Source: Bacillus sp. OV166
Lineage (GTDB): Bacteria; Bacillota; Bacilli; Bacillales; Cytobacillaceae
Assembly: GCF_900177675.1 (NCBI RefSeq)
Contig: NZ_FXWM01000001.1
Span: 4,473,001 to 4,537,000 of the forward strand
Direction of reading: 5' to 3'
Length of the DNA stretch: 64,000 nucleotides
How positions within the stretch are numbered: the first letter of the stretch is position 1; each line of letters begins with the position of its first letter. The notes under the pieces were generated by a model. That model was not told where the DNA came from, ran no database searches, and saw nothing but the letters and a program-made list of their open reading frames with translations. Below, piece after piece: positions 26,231 through 38,956 of this stretch. Made by a program: the position numbers and the translations under genes.

Positions 26231-26306
26231 TGGTGGAGGATGACGGGCTCGAACCGCCGACCCTCTGCTTGTAAGGCAGATGCTCTCCCAGCTGAGCTAA
26301 TCCTCC
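26231..26306 (-). tRNA. tRNA-Val (TAC)
   Basis: Acceptor GGAGGAT, anticodon TAC in CTTACAA, encoded CCA. It is the first tRNA after 5S rRNA. Confidence 0.96.
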
Positions 26307-26316
26307 ATATAATACA

Positions 26317-26433
<117 letters not shown>

Positions 26434-26509
26434 CTATTTTGTTGAGGTATCATTCCCTCAAAACTAGATAATGCAGAAGAAGTTTGTAAAAATGAGTGTG
26501 CCTTAAAAA

Positions 26510-26626
26510 TTGTCCAGCTGCGGCTCCTAACTTCTCGGCCGTTTCGATCTGTCCCTCCAAATCCAAAACCAGGATTTGCAGTGCCAGCTCTCCAACGTCT
26601 GTCGAAGTTGAACAGTCGCCTTCGCT
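26510..26626. repeat. Degenerate Bacillus-type intergenic repeat inside the 23S-5S spacer
   Basis: The segment begins TGTCCAGCTGCGGCTCCTA and ends GTCGCCTTCGCTT, with an inner hairpin AAATCC/GGATTT. It resembles the GC-rich TGTCCAGCTCC...CGCTT repeats scattered in Bacillaceae intergenic DNA (recognised from memory). It accounts for the extra spacer length. Confidence 0.55.
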
Positions 26627-26635
26627 TTTCGTATT

Positions 26636-29569
<2,934 letters not shown>

Positions 29570-29798
29570 TAAAAGGTTATTCTCTTACTTATATAAGAGA
29601 GAAAACTAAAATGGCAGGGAAAAATTGAACTTCATTTTTCCTATTGACTCGGTTCTTACATTGACTTCTTCATTACGATTATCTAGTTTTCAAAGAACGA
29701 TTAAAAAAAGCTTTGAGAGAATTGCACTCTCAAAACTAAACAAACAAAATACGTGTATCAAACAAACTGTTTTGTCTGGCTCACAGGTCCAGCTTTAT

Positions 29799-31356
<1,558 letters not shown>

Positions 31357-31504
31357 TTGATTAGCTCATTTTGTTACGTTGGCTTAGTTTCGTAATTGAA
31401 ACTAAAAGTTTTTGTTTGTTTGCACGATTTTGTTTGTTTAGTTTTCAAAGAACAAATCTATTATTCTTGTTTGTCACCCAATCAAGCGATTAGCGACTTT
31501 TATT

Positions 31505-31533
31505 ATTCTAGCATATCACTTTTTTAATGTCAA
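31505..31533 (-). promoter_or_regulatory. rrn operon promoter
   Basis: Minus-strand TTGACA (31533-31528) and TAGAAT (31510-31505) are exactly 17 bp apart, about 150 bp before 16S. Upstream DNA is AT-rich like a UP element. A second upstream promoter is not clear. Confidence 0.85.
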
Positions 31534-31650
31534 CTTCATTCGAAATAATTTCTTACATCTCTTAAACTAGTTATTCCGTAGCAGCGACAATGAATATCAT
31601 ACTACCCCATCACTAATTCGTCAACCATTTCTTTTCGATTTTTTATAAAT

Positions 31651-31836
31651 AGGCTGTGTTAAAAACTTGGCTGTTGATTTCCGCTTCAGGCGCTTCGCTT
31701 TCCGCGGGCGGTCCGGGGAGCCTCCTCGGCGCTAAGCGCCTGCGGGGTCTCCCGCAGGAGACTTCGCGCCTTCCGCTGCAATCAACATGTGCCAAAATCA
31801 ACAATGATCTTTAACATAGCCACTTTAACATAGCCT
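31651..31836. repeat. MITE-like palindromic repeat element
   Basis: The ends are inverted (AGGCTGTGTTAAA at 31651; TTTAACATAGCCT ending at 31836, with a second TTTAACATAGCC at 31810). Inner TGTTGATTT (31672) and AATCAACA also pair. The middle is GC-rich (CGCTTCGCTTTCCGCGGGCGG, GGGGAGCCTCCTCGGCGC), in sharp contrast with its AT-rich flanks. There is no coding capacity. It looks like the non-autonomous repeats common in Bacillus genomes. A clean target duplication is not visible. Confidence 0.6.
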
Positions 31837-31893
31837 ATTAATTAAATAGCACTTTGTAATGGGAAAATCAGAAAAGATTATTAAATAGGTTTA

Positions 31894-31938
31894 GATAAGA
31901 ATTAATAGGAAAAAATACTTTAGTATTCCGTTCTTATC
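31894..31938. promoter_or_regulatory. 45-nt interrupted palindrome directly before a small-peptide gene
   Basis: GATAAGAA (31894-31901) pairs with TTCTTATC (31931-31938). Inside, GGA...ATACT (31908-31919) pairs with AGTATTCC. The ribosome site AAAGGAG begins three bases later. It may be an operator or an RNA hairpin controlling translation. Confidence 0.45.
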
Positions 31939-31958
31939 ATAAAGGAGATGACTATAAA

Positions 31959-32084
31959 TTGAGTATGAAAAAAGACGATGAAAGTGGATTGGTTACTCCT
32001 GTGGAACAAGAGCAAAATCAATCGGCTTTGGATGAGAAATTGCCTGAATTTGATGTGATTGGAACCGCACTTAACGATGTTTAA
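31959..32084 (+). CDS. Small acidic protein, 41 aa (39 aa from the internal ATG), unknown
   Basis: The frame begins with TTG at 31959 or ATG at 31965; AAAGGAG at 31941 lies 11 or 17 bases upstream, so TTG is better spaced. It reads MSMKKDDESGLVTPVEQEQ, then NQSALDEKLPEFDVIGTALN and a final DV. It is strongly acidic with no cysteine, signal or membrane segment. A good terminator follows the stop after 6 bp and a long palindrome precedes the ribosome site, so it has the form of a complete single-gene transcript. I do not recognise the family. It lies beside the MITE-like repeat and the rrn operon. The gene could also be a regulatory leader peptide, though nothing follows it on this strand. Confidence 0.5.
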   Translation: MSMKKDDESGLVTPVEQEQNQSALDEKLPEFDVIGTALNDV

Positions 32085-32090
32085 TTCGAA

Positions 32091-32137
32091 AACCCTTTGC
32101 AAAAGGAGAAATATTCTCTTTATGCAAAGGGTTTTTT
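32091..32137 (+). terminator. Terminator after the small acidic protein
   Basis: AACCCTTTGCA / TGCAAAGGGTT with a 21-nt loop that itself can pair (GGAGAA/TTCTCT), followed by TTTT. The convergent methyltransferase stop lies in its tail. Confidence 0.85.
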
Positions 32138-32906
32138 ACCTTTTTATTGCTCTTAAAATGACGGCTTCCCCGACGAAAGAGATAATTTGATTATCTTTTA
32201 TGATAATTTTAAATTTCTCTTTTACTTTCGGGGATGCACTAAGAATGAATTGAGTTAATTTATCCTTTTCATCTTCAGGTAAGTTCATGCGATTACACCA
32301 TGGTTCGTAATGAAAGGTTTTTTCAAAGCGATGCCATTCAAAAATTTCAAAACCGGAAATTTCAAGCATCCGGAGCCATTCACTCTTCTTCCAAGCCCGG
32401 AAATGACTGTAATCCCGCCATTTTTCGTTGGTATTATAAAATAGATCATATTCCTCTTCTTCTGGAACGACATTATCATCAAGTAAAAACTGACCTGATG
32501 GCTTGAGAACGCGGTGGACTTCATCCACAAACTTATTTACATTTGGAAAATGATGTGGAGCAATTCGGCAAGTTACAATATCAAATACTCCCTCAGAAAA
32601 GGGAAGAACTTCTGCATCCCCTATTATAAACTCTACATTTTGATGTCCATTATCTATGATATAATTTTGAGCTGCGGCTAACATTTCTGGTGTCAAATCT
32701 ACTGCCGTTACTTTTTTTACACAAGATGCAAAAGCATTGGCAGTATGACCGCCGCCCGTGGCAACATCCAATAATTCTTCTTCACCGGTCGTCATCGCCA
32801 TTTCTAAAAGCTTTTATAAGTCATTGCCATCTTTGTGGATTGTACTACTAACATAGGAATCTGCACTTTTTCCAAACTGTTGTTGTACATCCTTTTTGAT
32901 ATCCAT
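32136..32906 (-). pseudogene. Class I SAM methyltransferase, interrupted by an in-frame TAA
   Basis: The natural start is the ATG at 32906, after GAGGGGG. The frame reads MDIKKDVQQQFGKSADSYVS and STIHKDGNDL, then TAA (32816-32814), then KLLEMAMTTGEEELLDVATGGGHTANAFA and a complete methyltransferase with IVTCRIAPHHF. The homologous YcgJ/UbiE-like proteins run straight through this point (HKxGKDLxxLL), so the lysine codon AAA probably became TAA. Reinitiation at the ATG at 32801, four codons on, would give 221 residues with the SAM site but without the N-terminal cap helix. It may be a recent nonsense mutation, a sequencing error, or a shortened but active protein. No frameshift is seen. Confidence 0.75.
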
Positions 32907-33013
32907 GTCATTTCCCCCTCCGTGACTTCTATATAATTACTATAATGCAGTTACTTTATATAGAAAATGACAGGTATTTTATGTTTTACAATAAGAAAAA
33001 CTAATTGAATTTA

Positions 33014-33766
33014 TCAATCCATTTCAAGAATTACCGGGCAGTGGTCACTCCCCATCACATTGCAATGAATATCCACATTCTTGAGGCGTTCCCGCAATCT
33101 TTCGGAAACAATAAAGTAATCAATCCGCCAGCCAATATTTTTTTCCCTAACTTTTGCCATGTAGGACCACCACGTATAAGCACCTTCCTGCTCCGGATTA
33201 AAATGACGGTAGCTGTCAACAAAGCCTTCAGCAAGTAGAGAGGTCATTTTCCCCCGTTCTTCTTCCGTAAACCCGGAATTCCCCTTATTGGATTTTGGAT
33301 TTCGCAGGTCAATTTCCTGATGGGCGACATTCAAATCCCCGCATAAGACGACGGGTTTCAGTTCATCTAATTCTTTCAAGTGCTGAAGAATACGATCCTC
33401 CCAGTCCAAACGATAGTTGATTCTCGCTAAATCTCTTTGTGAATTAGGGGTATAGACATTAACTAAGAAAAAATCGTCAAACTCTAATGTAAGAATTCTT
33501 CCTTCCCCTTCAGTCTCATCAGCTCCTACCCCATATCGAACAGAAAGCGGTTTGTTCTTAGTAAACACCGCTGTACCGGAGTAGCCTTTCTTGATTGCAT
33601 AATTCCAATATTGGTGATACCCAGCCAATTCAAGACTAATTTGACCTTCTTGCAGCTTTGTTTCCTGCACACAAAAAATGTCTGCATCCACTTCATTAAA
33701 ATAATCCAAAAAACCTTTTTTAACGCATGCCCTAAGGCCATTGACATTCCAAGATACTAGTTTCAT
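33014..33766 (-). CDS. exoA: Exodeoxyribonuclease III / AP endonuclease ExoA
   Basis: The 250-residue protein has all the exonuclease III landmarks: MKLVSWNVNGLRACVKKGF, DIFCVQETKLQ (metal glutamate), GYSGTAVFTK, VNVYTPNSQ, LCGDLNVAHQEIDLRNP, RIDYFIVSERL and the final GSDHCPVILE histidine. It cleaves DNA at abasic sites in base excision repair. B. subtilis ExoA is the close counterpart and helps repair DNA in germinating spores. It is a single gene. The Mug-type glycosylase at 38995 could feed the same pathway. Confidence 0.96.
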   Translation of the reverse strand: MKLVSWNVNGLRACVKKGFLDYFNEVDADIFCVQETKLQEGQISLELAGYHQYWNYAIKKGYSGTAVFTKNKPLSVRYGVGADETEGEGRILTLEFDDFFLVNVYTPNSQRDLARINYRLDWEDRILQHLKELDELKPVVLCGDLNVAHQEIDLRNPKSNKGNSGFTEEERGKMTSLLAEGFVDSYRHFNPEQEGAYTWWSYMAKVREKNIGWRIDYFIVSERLRERLKNVDIHCNVMGSDHCPVILEMD

Positions 33767-33860
33767 GTTAACGATTCCTTCTCCCTTGCTAACTGGTTAT
33801 TTATTAGTGTTTGATAGGAGACATTTTATCAGTTAAGGAGGATTTGGGAAAGAAATTTGA

Positions 33861-33905
33861 AAAACCCCTCATAAGGTGGATTATTAGTCCGACTTATGCG
33901 GGGTG
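33861..33905 (-). terminator. Terminator after the polysaccharide deacetylase-like gene
   Basis: ACCCCGCATAAG pairs with CTTATGAGGGGT (one mismatch) around an 18-nt loop containing GGACT/AATCC, followed on the minus strand by TTTTTC. Confidence 0.8.
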
Positions 33906-33912
33906 ACTTCAC

Positions 33913-34713
33913 TCAGCTGCCTTTTTTATATGGTATAAAATACTTTTCAGGTAATTTGCCGGAAAACAGCTTGGAAACAGAGACTATTTTTATTTTTCGT
34001 TTATTAAATTCGTCCACCGACTGAAAGACACCAATCGAACATACTTTTCCGGTTATACCTACATGCCCAATAGCAATACCTGTACCTTTTATTTCAGTTA
34101 CCTTCGCTAGTCTAATCATTTGTTTTCGAACATGCGCTGAGGAGGATATGTCGTCTAGAAATACATCTCTTTTAAGGATGGGTACACCCAGCTCTTTGGC
34201 TATTTCGGGAAATTTCGTATTTGGACTAGTGGCACTATCGATAATAAATAATCTTCTTTCCTTAGCAACCTCAACAATTGCACGAACTATTTCTTTATTT
34301 TCCACCGCAAGTGAGCCCATATGGTTATTGATGCCTACAGCATACGGAACATCTTTTATCGCGTCCTCTACAATTTGTCTTACTTCGGCTGGTGAAAGGT
34401 CATTCGTAATTGGTCTTGGCCCAAGCCAAGATCTTTTACCTCTTTTCGGTTCCATGGATAAATGAATCATTACTTCGATGCCATTTTTATGGGCCCATTC
34501 CGCATGTTCTGTCGAGTTTTCTGTAAACGGCATGACTGCAGCAGTAATCGGAATTTCTCCTTCAAGGAAGTCACGCACTCCACCTGTTCCACCGCCGAAA
34601 TCATCAATGATAATCGCAGCCTTTAGTTCTTTGGGTTCATTTTTTTCGGCCGATGCCGGTTGTTGAAATGAAAATACCATGAATGGAATAAGCATATAAA
34701 TAAACTTTTTCAT
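33913..34713 (-). CDS. Divergent polysaccharide deacetylase family protein (YibQ-like), secreted
   Basis: The 266-residue protein has a signal peptide (MKKFIYMLIPFMVFSFQQPASA, cleavage likely after ASA). The DUF610/YibQ fold follows: AAIIIDDFGGG, ITAAVMPF, VMIHLSMEPKR, GINNHMGSLAV and GIAIGHVG. The double aspartate of IIDD and the NNHMGS histidine correspond to metal-site positions of NodB-type deacetylases. The substrate is unknown. It is a single exported protein, and in a spore former a cell-wall or cortex role is possible. Confidence 0.88.
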   Translation of the reverse strand: MKKFIYMLIPFMVFSFQQPASAEKNEPKELKAAIIIDDFGGGTGGVRDFLEGEIPITAAVMPFTENSTEHAEWAHKNGIEVMIHLSMEPKRGKRSWLGPRPITNDLSPAEVRQIVEDAIKDVPYAVGINNHMGSLAVENKEIVRAIVEVAKERRLFIIDSATSPNTKFPEIAKELGVPILKRDVFLDDISSSAHVRKQMIRLAKVTEIKGTGIAIGHVGITGKVCSIGVFQSVDEFNKRKIKIVSVSKLFSGKLPEKYFIPYKKGS

Positions 34714-34772
34714 AAATGACCCCCAACTTTGATCTTAGAGGTTAATTTGCCCTAAGTGATTATAAATTAGAC

Positions 34773-34800
34773 AAAAAAAAGAGAGCTGCAAGAGCCCTCC
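34773..34800 (-). terminator. Terminator after ppiB
   Basis: GAGGGCT / AGCTCTC (one G-U) with loop CTTGC, followed on the minus strand by eight T residues. Confidence 0.88.
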
Positions 34801-34808
34801 TGAGTTAT

Positions 34809-35249
34809 TTATTCTTGATCATATACCTTTACTTCTACCATTTTATCACCATTGCGCATGGATTTTGCAGTTTCAAGCCCAGAAGTCACTTGTCCAAACA
34901 CGGTATGAACACCGTTTAGATGCGGCTGTGATTCATGAACGATAAAGAATTGGCTTCCTCCAGTGTTTTTGCCTGCATGTGCCATGGATAATGCACCAGG
35001 TACATGTTTGTGAGGATTCCCTTCTGTTTCACATTTAATTGTGTAACCAGGTCCACCAGTTCCACGACCTTCAGGACAGCCTCCTTGACTTACAAATCCA
35101 GGAATAACTCGGTGGAATGTTAATCCATTGTAAAATCCTTTGTTAACCAATGATTCAAAATTCTCAACTGTCCCTGGTGCTGCTTCTGGATATAAATCAA
35201 ATTCAATTTTTTCTCCGTTTTCCATCAAAAAATGACCTTTTTTCGCCAT
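34809..35249 (-). CDS. ppiB: Cyclophilin-type peptidyl-prolyl isomerase
   Basis: The 146-residue cytoplasmic cyclophilin starts at ATG 35249, seven bases after AAGGAG. Active-site segments NGLTFHRVIPGFVSQGGCP, GALSMAHAGKNTGGSQFFI and LNGVHTVFGQV are intact and match B. subtilis PpiB closely. It is a single gene with its own strong terminator. It catalyses proline cis-trans isomerisation during folding. Confidence 0.96.
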   Translation of the reverse strand: MAKKGHFLMENGEKIEFDLYPEAAPGTVENFESLVNKGFYNGLTFHRVIPGFVSQGGCPEGRGTGGPGYTIKCETEGNPHKHVPGALSMAHAGKNTGGSQFFIVHESQPHLNGVHTVFGQVTSGLETAKSMRNGDKMVEVKVYDQE

Positions 35250-35376
35250 TGAAAACACTCCTTTATGTAAAAATCATTTTTATCATACACTTTTCAAAAA
35301 AGAAATGAAAGTTTGAAACACCAAATTTCTTCCTTTCAGTAATATTTCTCCTATGGTTGTGGTAATATAATAGTAC

Positions 35377-35488
35377 CCCTTCCGAACATTCGCTTGTTGC
35401 GGGACACTTAACCACTGTACGGACGGAAGGGGCAAGGTGTAACAATCTGTTGCATCACGAAAGCCGAGACGAAAGTCTCGGCTTTTTG
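35377..35488 (+). ncRNA. Candidate ~110-nt small RNA
   Basis: A TATAAT at 35366-35371 is followed seven bases later by a long-range stem CCCCTTCCG (35376-35384) / CGGAAGGGG (35424-35432). A small stem GTG-AACA / TGTT-CAC comes next, then a textbook terminator AGCCGAGAC-GAAA-GTCTCGGCT-TTTT (35462-35486). It lies on the plus strand between two leftward genes, so no plus-strand gene explains the terminator. The -35 region is poor (an alternative sigma factor or activator may be needed). There is no plausible reading frame. The terminator could also serve the convergent gene ending at 35493. Confidence 0.5.
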
Positions 35489-35492
35489 TATG

Positions 35493-35945
35493 TTAGCCTT
35501 TTCGTATAGCCATCCAAGTGTAGAAAGAATAAATAATCGTTAAAAATAACAGGTAACCAAAGAACGTATAGAGATGTGACCAGTTCTCAGAGTGTTCAAA
35601 CCAGCCAAACACTTCCGTTAATTTTTCAAGAATGGGCATCAAAAGACTAATAAAGACGATCAGGCCTAGTTTTCCCCATTTATTCACTTGGTCCATAACC
35701 CGAAGAAAGGCGAAAACCAACACCGGGAGCACCACGAGTGTAAATACAATATTAATGGAGAAAATAGTTGGCATCGGCCTCAAGGGGAACCGATATATGT
35801 GTTTCCCAACGAAAAAAAGATCTAAATACGTAGCGAGCAAGGAAGCCAAAAATACTGCTGCAAGAGATGGGTTAGTCCAAAATCGATATGGCTTTTTTGG
35901 CGATGGCAGCGAGCTCGAGTCGTTCAAGTGTTTTACAGTATTCAT
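35493..35945 (-). CDS. Membrane protein, CBO0543-like, unknown function
   Basis: The 150-residue protein starts at ATG 35945, eight bases after GGGGAG. It has a polar N-terminus of about 20 residues and then four or five hydrophobic helices (LAAVFLASLLATYLDLFFVG, IFSINIVFTLVVLPVLVFAFL, LGLIVFISLLMPILEKL, LYTFFGYLLFLTIIYSFYTW). The layout resembles the CBO0543-type four- to five-helix proteins of Firmicutes. Its first 74 bp lie inside the end of the upstream DUF2515 gene in another frame, so the two are translated from one transcript. No function is known. Confidence 0.75.
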   Translation of the reverse strand: MNTVKHLNDSSSLPSPKKPYRFWTNPSLAAVFLASLLATYLDLFFVGKHIYRFPLRPMPTIFSINIVFTLVVLPVLVFAFLRVMDQVNKWGKLGLIVFISLLMPILEKLTEVFGWFEHSENWSHLYTFFGYLLFLTIIYSFYTWMAIRKG

Positions 35946-36933
35946 TTTTAATCTCCCCGTCAATTTTTTCATTGTCATCCATTAAATAATCCACAACACG
36001 TTCATCTTCAAACCAGTCCCCTTTTTCAGCCTCCGTTTGACTTACATTCTTCCAAGCGTATTCAAGGGCTGGACTATAAATTTTCCTTGCTCGCGGCCGG
36101 AGCTGACAGGCCTTTAAGCGGGTTTGATAGGCAAAGCCAGGTATTCCCTCGTTGATGCTATTAAAAATATGCGGCCAGTAATCCTTTCTGGAGCCTGAAT
36201 GAGGATGGGTTTTAGCCCATTCCAAGACTAGTTTTAAACGCTCCTTTTTTTTAAAAAGGACATCATATAATCTTTTTCCAAGTAAAATTCGTTCATTCAA
36301 TGACTCAAACTGATGAAGTGTTTGCCCAGCAAGGTTTCTTTTTCCATAGGGAAAGAGGATATGGTTAAAAGAAAGCAAGTCCTGGAGAATAAATTCAAAT
36401 TTACTTAACACTCCTTTTTGAAAAAGTGGATTCTGAACCACTCTTTTTTCCAAATAACTCTGTTCATTTATTATCAACGCAATGGCAAGAATATAGGTTT
36501 CTTGATGAAGCCAAAAGTGATTCCAAATCGTTTCCATAAAGGTAGAAATATTTAGATAAGAACTTAAATGAAATAACGGTTTATGTTGCTTTAAGCTTTC
36601 CCTATACAACAAAAATTGCGGATAGACGTCTTGGAAAATAAGCCAATTCCCACGCTCTAAAAAAGCAAAAAAAGTTTCTCTTTCTTTTTTCGAGAGTAAA
36701 CGAGTGAGAAATTCTCCTTTCAGGTCGGTCATATTCCAGCCCCCATTCCGGGAGACCATATGCCCGAGAAATGCCCAATGGATTTCAGGGAAGTGAAGGT
36801 AAAAGTCAAGGTATGCCTTCGTTCTAGTGACATTATTTATGTTATGCTCCTTTGTCTCAGTCTTTATTTGTTCTAAAAGGCTCGCTTCCCCACTCGTTAT
36901 TTTTGGCGGCAAACTTGATTGTTTTCCCTTCAT
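35872..36933 (-). CDS. DUF2515 family protein (YppC-like)
   Basis: The 353-residue soluble protein has segments FPEIHWAFLGHMVSRNGGWNMTDLKGEFL, LIFQDVYPQFLLYRESL, HFWLHQETYILAIALIINEQSYLEKRVV and GIPGFAYQTRLKACQLRPRARKIYSPALEYAWKNV. This pattern fits DUF2515, known from B. subtilis YppC. No catalytic motif is evident. It starts at ATG 36933 after AAGGGAAG and diverges from the sqhC-type cyclase gene. The 74-bp overlap with the following membrane protein suggests coupling. Confidence 0.8.
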   Translation of the reverse strand: MKGKQSSLPPKITSGEASLLEQIKTETKEHNINNVTRTKAYLDFYLHFPEIHWAFLGHMVSRNGGWNMTDLKGEFLTRLLSKKERETFFAFLERGNWLIFQDVYPQFLLYRESLKQHKPLFHLSSYLNISTFMETIWNHFWLHQETYILAIALIINEQSYLEKRVVQNPLFQKGVLSKFEFILQDLLSFNHILFPYGKRNLAGQTLHQFESLNERILLGKRLYDVLFKKKERLKLVLEWAKTHPHSGSRKDYWPHIFNSINEGIPGFAYQTRLKACQLRPRARKIYSPALEYAWKNVSQTEAEKGDWFEDERVVDYLMDDNEKIDGEIKNEYCKTLERLELAAIAKKAISILD

Positions 36934-37083
36934 TTTTAATTCTTCCCTTATATATTCAAGTGGTGACTTCTCGCGATTTCTCTTAAAAAATATGGCACAT
37001 TACCTCCTTTGCGTATTCTCCTTCCACCTATGGAATATGTATGAATGAGAATAATTTTCTGGGAGAGGAATGAGTACTTACTT

Positions 37084-38949
37084 ATGAGCAATACAAAAAA
37101 AGGCATCGATTGGATTATTAAGAAGCTTCGGAAAGACCAATCTCCCGATGGATCTTGGAATTACCCCTTTGAAACAGGACAGTCAACAGATGCCTATATG
37201 ATCATTTTATTGCGGACATTGGAATTAAATGATGAAGAATTAATTCAAGGCTTGGTTTCGAGGATCTTTAGTAAACAGGGTGCAAATGGAGTATGGAAGC
37301 TTTATTATGATGAAGGCGAAGGGAACCTCAGCGCGACCGTGGAAGCTTACTACGCCTTGTTATATTCGGGGTATGTTAAGAAGGATGACAAACGATTGCG
37401 GGCTGCGAAAAGATTTATTGTCTCCAAGGGCGGCTTAGAGGAAGTTAGTATCTTTACAAAAGTGATGCTTTCTTTAACCGGTCAATATATATGGCCAGAT
37501 TTTTCTCCTCTTCGGGTTGAATTCTTACTCTTGCCACACTACTTTCCGATTAATTTCTATTCCTTTTCTGTCAATGGCAGAGCCAATCTTACTCCGATTA
37601 TTCTTCTCGCCGACAAAAAGTTTTTTATTAAGACAAAGCAAAGCCCTAATCTTTCAGAACTACATCTACACCGCAATCAGGAAAAACCTTGGTTTCGATC
37701 CTCAGAATATCGTTCCTTGTTGTCATTTATCGAGGAGGGAGTTAAAAGATTAATGGGTCTACCCGAGCAGCTCCATCAGCTGGCGATAGAACGGGCCAAA
37801 AAATATATGTTGGACCACCTTGAACCAGATGGCACCTTTTACAATTACTACAGTAGTACCTTTTTAATGATTTTTGCCCTACTCTCCCTAGGATATAAGA
37901 AAACGGATCCGGTGATATCAAAGGCCGTGAAAGGTTTGATTGCAATGAAATGCGATATCAACGGGAGCCCCCATATGCAGTACACGACAGCGAATGTCTG
38001 GAATACTTCATTGATTGGTTATGCCCTCCAGTCAGCTGGTGTTTTAGCAGACGATCCAATGGTCATGAAGGCCAATCGTTACCTGTTAGACCATCAGCAT
38101 CATAAATTCGGGGATTGGGTAATTCATAATCCAAAGACAATGCCCGGTGGCTGGGGGTTTTCCGATGTAAATACGATGAATCCGGATGTTGATGATACAA
38201 CTGCCTCGCTCCGAGCTATTTCAAGAAATGTTCTGCATGAAAGACATGCTTGGGACCGAGGTCTGGATTGGCTTTTATCCATGCAAAATGACGATGGAGG
38301 CTGGGCAGCGTTTGAAAAGAACATCGATACAAAATTATTCGAGTTCCTCCCAATTGAAAAGGGTGAATTTTTACTAACAGATCCCTCTTGTGCAGACATC
38401 ACAGGGCGAACCTTAGAATTTTTGGGGAATTACACGAATTTATCAAGAGACCACAAAGCGATCAATAAAGGGGTCAACTGGCTTTTGAAAAATCAACTGA
38501 AGGATGGTTCTTGGTATGGAAGATGGGGGATTTGTTATTTATACGGAACTTGGGGAGCAGTAACTGGTTTATTAGCCGCAGGGGTCCCTACTAGTCATAC
38601 AGCAATCCAAAAGGCTGTGAATTGGATACAAGGGATTCAAAATGAGGATGGCGGCTGGGGAGAGTCATGCCATAGTGATAGCGAAAAAGCATATGTGCCA
38701 TTACGAGCAAGTACCTTAACGCACACAGCTTGGGCACTCGATACCCTGCTAACCACTTCAGAAAAACCAACCACACAGATTCGAAAGGGGATTTCCTATT
38801 TATTAGCGTCACTTGAAAAACAAGATTGGACCACTAATTATCCAAAAGGTCAAGGGATTGCCGGTGGTTTTTACATTCACTATCACAGCTATCGCTACAT
38901 TTTCCCTCTCATGGCTATGTCACATTATCATAAAAAATTCGAGTCGTAA
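37084..38949 (+). CDS. sqhC: Squalene-hopene cyclase / sporulenol synthase
   Basis: The 621-residue class II terpene cyclase has the catalytic acid motif DVDDTTA (368-374) and several QW repeats (QSPDGSWNY, QNDDGGWAAF, QLKDGSWYGRWG, QNEDGGWGES). I choose ATG 37084, whose start (MSNTKKGIDWIIKKLR) is typical; a longer frame from 37045 adds 13 unlikely residues. The family cyclises squalene to hopene, or in B. subtilis tetraprenyl-beta-curcumene to sporulenol in spore membranes. The layout is close to the B. subtilis enzyme, so sporulenol-type activity is likely but not provable here. A bidirectional terminator follows. Confidence 0.92.
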   Translation: MSNTKKGIDWIIKKLRKDQSPDGSWNYPFETGQSTDAYMIILLRTLELNDEELIQGLVSRIFSKQGANGVWKLYYDEGEGNLSATVEAYYALLYSGYVKKDDKRLRAAKRFIVSKGGLEEVSIFTKVMLSLTGQYIWPDFSPLRVEFLLLPHYFPINFYSFSVNGRANLTPIILLADKKFFIKTKQSPNLSELHLHRNQEKPWFRSSEYRSLLSFIEEGVKRLMGLPEQLHQLAIERAKKYMLDHLEPDGTFYNYYSSTFLMIFALLSLGYKKTDPVISKAVKGLIAMKCDINGSPHMQYTTANVWNTSLIGYALQSAGVLADDPMVMKANRYLLDHQHHKFGDWVIHNPKTMPGGWGFSDVNTMNPDVDDTTASLRAISRNVLHERHAWDRGLDWLLSMQNDDGGWAAFEKNIDTKLFEFLPIEKGEFLLTDPSCADITGRTLEFLGNYTNLSRDHKAINKGVNWLLKNQLKDGSWYGRWGICYLYGTWGAVTGLLAAGVPTSHTAIQKAVNWIQGIQNEDGGWGESCHSDSEKAYVPLRASTLTHTAWALDTLLTTSEKPTTQIRKGISYLLASLEKQDWTTNYPKGQGIAGGFYIHYHSYRYIFPLMAMSHYHKKFES

Positions 38950-38956
38950 AAAAAAC

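Noticed and set aside
31459..31959. Attachment site or prophage boundary next to the rrn operon
   Set aside because: No integrase, no direct repeat of a tRNA end and no phage genes nearby.
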